Shown here: piece by piece, positions 55,287-64,000 of the stretch | Position numbering within the stretch: position 1 is the stretch's first letter | How the letters are laid out: each line of letters begins with the position of its first letter | From: Cryptomeria japonica | Taxonomy: Eukaryota; Streptophyta; Pinopsida; Cupressales; Cupressaceae | Assembly (NCBI RefSeq): GCF_030272615.1 | Contig: NC_081405.1 | Location: 27,296,272-27,360,271, forward strand | Direction of reading: 5' to 3' | Length of the DNA stretch: 64,000 bases | The notes under the pieces: generated by a model | Told to the model about the DNA's origin: nothing | Database searches by the model: none | The model's input: only the letters and a program-made list of their open reading frames with translations | Made by a program: the position numbers and the translations under genes

Positions 55287-58200
55287 ATGGGAAATTGTTG
55301 GGGCGCTCGTGTCAAGGCTGAAAATTTCTTTTCTGGTACTGGTAAGCTTCATGGACCTTTCCATTAAAGCCCAATTCGAATTTTACAGAACCCATGATTT
55401 GTTTTTGAACTGAAATGGTCTGTTTGATGCAGTTGTTGCAGAAAATCAAAGACCAAAATGATCTTCTTTTTTAAATTTTTTGCTTCAATTTTTCCTTGGG
55501 TGAATGTTAGCAGTGAGGCCCATAAGTCATTAAGGGAATATGATTAGAATTCTGCAGTACCATGCCATGCTTTTGAAGATGTTTTTCTGTTTTTAGATGG
55601 AGGTAATCAACGAGGGCATTTTTTCAAAAGTGGAGATTGAATCCTGTAGTACCCATGATATGAGTTTGAGGAATTCTATATGATATCTGTATAAGGAGGC
55701 AATGGACCCAGAACCCATTTTATAGAAATGAAATTGAATTCTGCAGTGCCCATGTTCTTTTTGTTGGATAAATGTAGACCTTGTGGCCCCTGCATGTAAT
55801 AAACCATAGCTTTTCTGCCAATATCAGACTGGGTTTGTCTCTTTTTGTCAGTGAATTTTTCACGCCTGATAGATCTTTATACCTGTCAAGCTTTGTGAGC
55901 ATCTGAACCATATGTTGACTAAGTCCTTGGCTTGTTGACAGATTGCCAAGCCCCAATTCTTGTGATGTTAATGATGTTTGAACCATTTGCAGTATGAACT
56001 AGCGACGAATCTCTATAAAAAGTTATAGATTTCATTTACATATATACAAACATTTGAAACCTTTTTAACCGCGTTTTCTGTTGTGTTGAACCTTACATTT
56101 TTTTTGTTTCATATTCTGCCATTACCGACAGCATGCTTTTCGTTTTATTGGGAAGGATAACTTAAAAGCTTTTCGTATGCGTTAGATAAACGTAGGCAAC
56201 GAGGCCCCTGTGATTCATTTCACAGAAGAAAGAAGGAAAATGGAAAAAAAAAAAAAAAAATTTAAAAATGTAGTCCTGCTGTACCCCTGTTCTGTTTTTG
56301 ATGATTTTGTTGTTAGATATATGCCTTAACAAGATTGCTTCTGGAATCAACTGTGTATTTTTTTGAGTCGACATTTTATTACCGAGTAAAACTCGGTTTA
56401 TATGAATTCAAGTTAAATTAAGCAGTGTTCTAAATATGGTGGTTATGTTTGGTAGCAACCTTGAAGCCCTTTTATGGCGTTGGTTTAAATAAGACGTTTA
56501 TGCATTCTTATTGCTATTTTTATTATGGTGGTGGTGTTTGTGATTGTTGGCTGGATTGTTATTTGATGAAATGTTTTTCGTGATGTACAGGCAAATCAAA
56601 GCCTGCTACTCAGAATGGGAAATGCCATGTAAACTGCAATCCGCCCTCGAGCATTAGCAATGACAGTCCCCCCTCTCCAACCACTGAGGGGGAAATTCTT
56701 CAGAAATCTAATTTGAAGAGTTTCAGCTTCATAGAGCTCAAAAATGCTACCAGAAATTTTCGGCCTGACAGTGTCTTGGGTGAGGGGGGTTTTGGCTGTG
56801 TTTTTAAGGGATGGATTGATGAACATGAATTCGTTGCAACAAAGCCAGGAATGGGCCTGGTAATAGCTGTAAAGAAGTTGAACCAAGAAGGTTTGCAAGG
56901 GCATAAGGAATGGCTGGTAAGTATTTTGTTTTCCTGTAATGTGTGTGGAGATTTTTCTTTTAATTTTTTAAAAAGGACAAAATAAAAACTAGAAGGATTG
57001 ATCACTATTTTATGCTGGTTTTCTCAGATACTTTTCACATTTTGTTACTGTCATTTCTTTCTTGCAGTCTTACTCTTTGGCATTTCGCCAAGGGTACTTT
57101 GTTGGTTTATTTTTCTTTGTATTGACTGGTTAGTATAAAGGATTTGGAGTAGTTTGTGACTTGCTTTATTTGATGTGTTTATAGGCGGAGGTGAATTACC
57201 TGAGCCGGCTTCATCATCCAAATCTTGTGAAGCTGATAGGATACTGTGTGGAGGATGATCACCGCCTCTTGGTGTATGAGTTTATGCCTAAAGGGAGCTT
57301 GGAGAACCATCTGTTTAGACGTATGTGAAAAATGTCTTTTCTCTGATTTTTTCTGTTTATGGGTTCTTTAAAAGTCTAAAATAAGTAACTGCTTTAAAAA
57401 TCATTATGGATCTTTGTCTGTGCTTCAATAATCTATGACTATTAATAAAGGAGTTGAAGGTAAATAGCTTACGAAGCTATTCTGGCCTCAGTTTATCAAG
57501 AGTTGTTAAGGTTGTATTTTTGTGTCATGTATTTTAGATATACATGCAGCATCTCTGTAGAAATTGGCCTTGCAAATTAAGATGGTAGTTAATATCACTG
57601 GCATTAGCATTTCAAGCACAAGGTAAACACATAGTTTAACCTTGCAGCCTGGTATTTAAGGCTTGGAATTTGACCTTATAAATCAGAGCTACTGTAAATG
57701 GTGTGCTTGGAGAACCTAGTGAGTGCAATCCCCACCCAATTTCAGTTCTATCCACCATACGGGGACAAGACACCAAAGGCAGAGAGATTATGCGGTGATG
57801 GGGAACCTTGTTTTTATCCTCCAGTTCCATGAAACCAAAAGACCTTAATCTAGATAAATTAGTGACAAACAAGTAATTGCCTTTTGAAGTTTGGTAAAGA
57901 CGCAACATTAAACTGATCAGCTTTTGTAGTACATGTGTCTAGCTAGTGCCATGTTGTTATTGATCCATTCAATCCTTTGAATTCGACTGATTCTTTTATT
58001 CCATCATATGCAGGAAGTTCTCATTTCCAACCTCTTTCTTGGCTTCTACGAATCAAAATAGCTGTTGGGGCTGCCAAAGGGCTTGCTTTTCTACATCGTG
58101 CAGAAAGTCAAGTTATATATAGAGATTTCAAGGCATCAAATGTTCTTCTTGATTCAGTATGTCAACAAACAGCCCTTCTTATGGCATTATTTATCTTTTA

Positions 58201-59028
58201 ACAAGATTACTGAACTATTTCTTTCAGTTGATCTGTCTTCTGTTAATCTTGGGTGTATTTTCTGTACCTGACCGAGTAACTTCGGTTGTTTTCAAAGAAT
58301 TATAATGCAAAGCTCTCAGATTTTGGACTAGCCAAGGATGGCCCAAAAGGAGATAAAACACACGTATCTACAAGGGTCATGGGAACCTATGGCTATGCTG
58401 CTCCAGAATATCTAGCTACAGGTTCTTCTCATTTAATTGCTACAGTTTGTAGTTAAATTGACCTTAAAAAGGATTGTTGTGGCCTTTGAGTATTCTATTT
58501 ACTCAATCTACTTCAGTTTTTCTGTGAATTTTAACTGATGCTTGATAAATCTGTGGATTCTATTCACCAGGTCATTTGACAACAAGGAGTGATGTTTACA
58601 GCTTTGGAGTTGTCCTTCTGGAACTCCTCTCTGGGCGCCGCATTATAGACAAGAACAGACCTATAGGTGAACAAAATCTTGTGGAATGGGCAAAACCTTA
58701 TATGAATGATAAACGTAAAGTATATCAGATCATGGACACCAGATTGAATGGTCAATACTCAATCAAGGGAGCCCATACTGCATCCACACTTGCTCTCAAA
58801 TGCCTTAATCCAGAGCCGAAGTGTAGGCCTCATATGAAAGAAGTAGTTGAAACACTGGAGCAGTTGGAGAAAAACAAAGATATGGCAAAGTATTCTCGAC
58901 CCAACCAATTGCAAAAGGTTCAGCCTGCTAATCTCAACACTCGGAGCATAAATCATCCCTCCCATGGTAATCCAAGGCCAGGTGAATATGTACTCTGCCC
59001 ACCTCAAAAATCTCCCCATTTGAGGTGA
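55287..59028 (+). CDS. Receptor-like cytoplasmic kinase, subfamily VII (PBS1-like / APK1 / BIK1 type)
   Basis: Six exons: 55287-55341, 56591-56916, 57185-57320, 58014-58156, 58298-58421 and 58571-59028. All introns start GT and end AG, and the exons total 1242 bp (413 residues plus TGA). The N-terminus [12 protein letters not shown] predicts N-myristoylation at G2 and palmitoylation at C4, hence plasma-membrane anchoring. Kinase motifs: glycine loop GEGGFG (82-87), K113, alpha-C E129, YRDFKASN with D210, DFG 228-230, activation segment [16 protein letters not shown] (243-258). The [20 protein letters not shown] block is typical of the APK1/BIK1 branch. Family members relay signals from pattern-recognition and other receptor kinases. 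Length and exon order fit the family; it appears intact. The exact orthologue cannot be fixed by eye. Confidence 0.95.
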
Positions 59029-61183
59029 ATCTGCATTACAACATTGACACATTCACAACTCATACGGTGATGAATTGTTGGGTATGTAATTTAGCTAGAA
59101 GGGGCTTGTATCTCTCAACATTATGGATTGAGGTGATTGATTCCTTGGCACAGGAGAGAGGATGGGGTTTTATACTACTGATTTTTTTTTTAATTTACAA
59201 AAGGGCTTTTGATGCTTCTTGTAACCCTTTTTCATGTCTGTTAAAGTACAGTTGTTTTCATGAAAAATTCAGACATTGGACAAGGTTATGTTAATAATCA
59301 GTTACATTTGTTGGGAAAATTTCAGTCGGGCTGTTGATCAAAGGCTTTTTGTACGGTATGGATAAATGGTTTGCATTCACAACAATGATTCTGAGTAGTA
59401 GGTGTGATAGAAATTGTAACTATGACTATGTCAAATGAACTTTAATTTCGGACTGGCAAGATGATTTAACTTTCAATATGGTGTGGAAATTTTTTTATTC
59501 TTTGGTGGAAACATAATCAAGACTTTCATTGACAAAAAGGCTCCTCCTAAAGTTATTCCTTTGTGGAATTCACAATTTTCCCACACCATATTAACAACTA
59601 AGATAATAAGTCATGCACTGTTTAAATCTTTAGGGAGATGCCTAGTAAAATGGAAGGTGTTTTACGTTTTAAGAGGAATTTATCAATGTTGATAATATAT
59701 AAATCTCTTTCTTTTTTTTTTCAGGATTTTTCATCCATAAAGTCGTTTTATATATCCGGTAAGGGAGGACAAGTCTTAAGCTGAAACTTCTTTGGTTAAG
59801 AGCCAAGGATTGAGGGGTATCCATTTTGCCTAATTCGTTTGGGGCACAATCCCGGCCTCATCTCTTATGATGTTGGAGCCTTACACACAGCAAGATTTGA
59901 TCTCTAGTTGACTCATTAAGAACCTTTCAACTTCACTAGCAGATCGAAGACCCATTAACACATATAAAAGTTGGATCTCAATCTATTCTCAATTTTGACA
60001 AGAATCATATCTTAAGATAATAATTGTCACTCTACATAGGCATGTTGAACTTTGATGGAATGAACAACCTTAAGCAATGAAAATCTACCACCCTTGTGTT
60101 AGAACATCATTATCTTTGAAACTTAAGTGATTAATTAAAACACGAAGTTAGGGAAAAATGGCAAACAAAAACGTCAGTTCATAGAATGATACTTCATACA
60201 AAATGCAACATTTAATGTTCACACTTGTCAAACATCCTTATTCATGGATGTGAACATTTTGAATTTGTAAAATCTAGTATCCTTTTCTTAATGTGTTCTC
60301 CACAAATACTTAAGATTTAATAAAATTCAAAAAATGACCAATGATAATAAAATTGCAAAACCCTAGTGAACTAGAGGATACTTCTAATACGATTACCAAA
60401 CATCTAGATCTACCAGCCATCTCTTAAAACACTTCGAATTTTTCAAATGAAAATGTATCTCTAGTAGTGAATTATCAAGACAAGGATATGTTTTGCCATA
60501 ACACCAAAATATCCATCCTTAAGCTTGTTAGTTATAAAGGTTATAGAGAATTCTACTAGATAGTTGGATAGGATAAAACCCTAATAACATATTTCACATG
60601 TCCAAATCCAAGTCAATGTAAGATTCACTTAGCAAGAGGGTATACTTGAACACAACTATTCTAACATTAGTCAATTTTGTTCAAGATTAATAATTATTCA
60701 CTTAGCAAGAGGGTATACTTGAACACAACAAATATCCTAACGTCCAAACAAATCTAGTATAATAGGTCTTGTTAGAAATTAAAAATAGAATTTGATTCGA
60801 TGATGATATATTTTTTATTTCCTTTTTTAAAGTGTTGTTGTATTATGTCAAGTAAATGAAATATGAACTCAAAGGAGTAACACCCTCTTCTAAGAGCAAC
60901 TCAACATAAGATAATATCTTAGACATAGATATTGGACATGTGAATATGGATGACTTCAAACATTGAATTGCTACTAATACATGCAATTGGTATAGCTTTT
61001 AATATGGTAAAGAATAAAATTGGTAAATCTATTGGCTTTCCTATCACATTACAATGCGTATAGTTAATAATGGAATGTGCCAAAAACTATGATCAAAGGC
61101 AAAGGATGGTAGTTTAAGAGGGAAGAGTCTTTGGTTGAGATTTTTTAAAATGTGTTGCCCTTAGTTTTAAATTTGAGAAATTT
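59029..61183. other. Kinase 3' flank and AT-rich intergenic DNA
   Basis: No second gene. No canonical AATAAA was seen in the first 600 bp after the stop, so the polyadenylation site is undetermined. 59415-59620 is a dispersed repeat related to 61985-62195. A 35-bp phrase around cttagcaagagggtatactt occurs at about 60629 and 60693. Confidence 0.6.
59415..59620. repeat. Dispersed repeat, copy 1 (partner 61985-62195)
   Basis: Shared phrases in the same order: gaactttra, caagatga, ggtggaaa-ataat-aagatttt/actttc, cattgacaaaaaggctcc, aattttcccac-ccatatta and ctaa-ataa. Similarity is roughly 70-75% by eye. It resembles an old interspersed element; the class is unknown. Confidence 0.7.
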
Positions 61184-61589
61184 TAAACATTTTGCATTAA
61201 ATTAGTGAATATCACCATGTGTTAAACCTATCCATTACGGCAACATATTTGAGTTAGTGGTTCTTGTTTGTAAATGTACTTAACCAACATCAAACATTTG
61301 CATTAAATTGGTGAATATCATTGTGCGTTAAACCTGTCCATTATGACAACAAATTTGAGTTAGTGGTTCTTGTTTGTAAATGTACTTAACCAACATTAAA
61401 CATTTGCATTAAATTGGTGAATATCACTGTGCGTTAAACCTATCCATTACGACAACAAATTTGAGTTAGTGGTTCTTGTTTGTAAATGTACTTAACCAAC
61501 ATCAAACATTTGCATTCAATTGTTGAATATCACTCTACGTTAAACATATCCATTACGACAACATATTTGAGTTAGTGGTTCTTGTATGA
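61184..61589. repeat. Tandem repeat, 106-bp period, about 3.8 copies
   Basis: Units start at the catttgcattaaat phrase at 61188, 61295, 61401 and 61507, giving periods of 107, 106 and 106. Each holds gttaaacctatccattacg, tttgagttagtggttcttg and aaatgtacttaaccaaca. The last copy is truncated after ggttcttgta. The two middle units are the most alike. Confidence 0.93.
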
Positions 61590-64000
61590 TGTTGGAGTTG
61601 CATGTTTCCTCTCCCCACTTTGACCTGGTATGTCCCAAATAATTAAATAAAGAGATCCACTCAAATTACAAGAACAAAATTTCATGGAGGCATCTATGAC
61701 TATATTGTGTTCAACATAAAAAAAATTAGATAAAAATTCCTTTTCAATTTTTTATTTTTTTTTAATTTACAAAATTTCACCAAACTAATTAACAAACAAT
61801 ATTTTGTAAAAGATGAAACAAAACACATAACAAGATGCTTCATGGAACTATCATATACAAGCTGACCAAGTTCCAAATTGAAAAAAAATACATTCAATCA
61901 AAATTTATTGCATTTTAATATTCTTGAAGTCTTATATTTTCCTTTGTGAAAAAAATAAATAATGAATATGATTAAGGGCGGTCGGTGTAATATAAAGTTG
62001 AACTTTGACTATGCTAAACGTGCCATAATTTCAGAATAGCAAGATGAGTCAATATATTAATATTGAGTGGAATTCAATGATTTCATGGTGGAAATATAAT
62101 TAAGATTTTCATTGACAAAAAGGCTCCCAATAAAGTTCTTCCTATTGGAGTAGCAATTTTTCCCACCCCATATTACTCACTAAAATAAAATTTCCCTAAA
62201 TTTATTGATTTTAATAACTTTTAAAGTCTTTTAAATTGCATTGGTTTGTAGGATTTATTAAGCTTAATATTTAAATTCCATTAAAACATGTTAATTTATA
62301 AGGTAATATTTATTTAATTTGGCTGTAAATTTGAAATAGTGAAAAGTAGGTGGTAATTGGGTCATTACTTTACATTATGAGAATTTATGAAACTCAATAA
62401 ATAATGAAGTCGAAAGTCAATTAGCTAATTTAAAAATAAAAATAAAAACTATGAAAAATAAATGCTAGATTTATAAGCTTAGATACATTATGCTATAGAA
62501 ATATATTTATAAATATATATAGAAATAAAATAAAAAATATTTTAACAAGGAAAAAAAATGGAATAATTGAAATGACATCCAATAGAAATTAAATTGGAAT
62601 TTCAATAGAGAATTATGACACAATAATGTTGGATTGTGACAACAAGAAAACAATAAAATAAGGAAAAAACAAGAAAGCGAATCATATCTAATCTTTTAGA
62701 AATAAAACATTTTTTTTAATCTTTGAAAGGAAATTCCTAATTTCTTCAAAGGAATAAATCTAGTTTTTCTATTTGAAGTGATGATTGTTATCTAGAAGAT
62801 ATTATATATATCTTTGTTGTCTTGAAGGCAATTTCATTGTGAAATGTAAGAACAAATTGATATAGCAGCAATTGTGAAGATTGCAATTATTTTTCTCTTG
62901 GCAATAAGAATATCGATGCCTTGCCCCATGGATGTTTCCTTGGCAAATTGTCAAGGTTTTACCATGTAAATCAATGTCTTTTCAATTATTTTGTTCTTCC
63001 ATTTCATTTTTGGAGTGGTCGTTAGTGGCTTTAGCAAAGAAAACTATGATTGGTAAAATTCTCTAGTATCTAACCTACCAAGGAAAAATATTGAAAAATA
63101 GATCTTCTTCTCCTAGATATCCTCTATCCAAGTTAAGTTCTTCCCCAAGGGATTTTCCATTATAGAATTTTTTAATGAAGAGGAACAAGAAAGTATACTT
63201 GGTGGGGGGTCTATGGTTTATGGAAGTTACAAGTCTTTCTATCATGAAATGATCTTTGAATTTTGACCACATGAGCTTTCATATCCCAAAGATCCCAACC
63301 TAGATTCAACTTTACAACTTACGTGAGAAGTATTAAGATTCTTTCATTCTTGAACGAATAAGAGCTTCCTTGGGCAAATTTTTGAATCGTGATGAAGAAA
63401 TATTGCAAGGAGAATCTAGAGCCTATGGAAGAATGTGCACCCTTAAGGACCATTGACTTTCTTCTCTCTCATGGTAGACTATGCAAAACTAGAGATTATT
63501 TTTTAATAAACTACAAAGCAAACTTTTCAAATGTGAAAGATTTCCAAAATCCTCTAAGGATTCCTCAACCCACTATGGTCCCCTCTTCAGAGGCCAACCC
63601 CTCCCTCTCTAGATTGGAAATGCATCTTTCTCCTCCTCACCTACCATATAAGGCAAATCAAGTTCTAAATATTTCATCTCCACCTTTGAATCAGAGCTCT
63701 CTTTGGATCACATCAAATGATAAGACCATTCCAAAATAAGTTATAGAAATATAATGATCAAATTGAAGAAAAATTGAAGGTGAAAAGGATATATTCATTC
63801 CAATTTCATCTACAATAGATCACAATATGAGTCAAAGAAAATAAAGGCCAATTGTAGTCATGTTACAAGGTGAAGTAGAAAATCGATGAAGTCACCTTAG
63901 AAGATATAAAAGTTGGATGTCTCAATCTATTCTTAATTTTGACAAGAAAACTAAAAGTGGGGGGAAGGGTCCCATACAAGTACCATGAAAAAACAATCAT
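61590..64000. other. AT-rich intergenic DNA, no recognised gene
   Basis: Contains the second copy of the dispersed repeat (61985-62195) and a very AT-rich segment at 62200-62700. A 45-bp phrase at 63903-63950 (tataaaagttgg, caatctattct, aattttgacaagaa) matches 59958-60005. A 116-codon open frame at 63389-63739 has no recognisable domain and is not called. Confidence 0.6.

Noticed and set aside
63389-63739. 116-codon frame near the right end
   Set aside because: No recognisable domain, AT-rich context, and no splice or codon support.
1-64000. CRISPR arrays, bacterial operons, tRNA or rRNA genes
   Set aside because: No regular repeat-spacer array and no cloverleaf or rRNA signature was recognised. 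The regular repeats present are tandem or LTR-based.

Overview
The window looks like nuclear DNA of a large-genome seed plant. It is AT-rich, filled with deeply nested LTR retrotransposons, and holds one conventional intron-bearing host gene. A conifer or other gymnosperm is plausible, but nothing here proves the species. No bacterial, organellar, tRNA, rRNA or CRISPR feature was recognised.

Bases 1-45028 are one decayed Ty3/gypsy element of the Tat-like group (called T1 here, minus strand). It is broken by two Ty1/copia insertions. Copia A (2784-32722) is itself split by a short minus-strand non-autonomous LTR element (called TRIM-like, 6021-29019). That element is split by a second Tat/Retand-like element, G2 (8227-28931). 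G2 contains a gag-pro-only gypsy element, G3 (11076-18566), and a solo LTR (27237-27598). Copia B (34792-42243) sits separately inside T1. I placed LTR boundaries from terminal TG...CA/TA bases, primer sites, polypurine tracts and 5-bp target-site duplications: ctttc, attac, ataag, acctc, tagca, and imperfect a/gtgta. Insertion order is therefore T1, then Copia A, then the TRIM-like element, then G2, then G3 and the solo LTR.

Bases 45029-53449 hold decayed repeat sequence and a third full-length copia, Copia C (46655-53449, TSD gtaaa). Copia A, B and C share sirevirus-like traits: several GGGGGAG polypurine tracts before the 3' LTR and short repeated CCGG-centred motifs in the LTRs of A and B. 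No element here looks able to move on its own. T1 and the copias are riddled with stops, G2 has lost RT to integrase core, and G3 never shows RT or integrase.

The single host gene (55287-59028, plus strand, six exons, 413 codons) is a receptor-like cytoplasmic kinase of subfamily VII (PBS1-like/APK1/BIK1 type). It has an N-terminal MGNCWG acylation signal and all catalytic motifs. It is expected to act at the plasma membrane downstream of receptor kinases. The rest, to 64000, is AT-rich intergenic DNA with a 106-bp tandem repeat and some dispersed repeats.

The most interesting signals are non-coding or antisense. G3 has a 27-nt near-perfect hairpin present three times in its 5' LTR and once in its 3' LTR. 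G3 also repeats a GTGCAC-centred module in the LTR and twice in the leader. G2 carries a degenerate antisense plant-mobile-domain gene. The same GCGCGTCTGTG-like motif array lies upstream of both its gag and this antisense gene.
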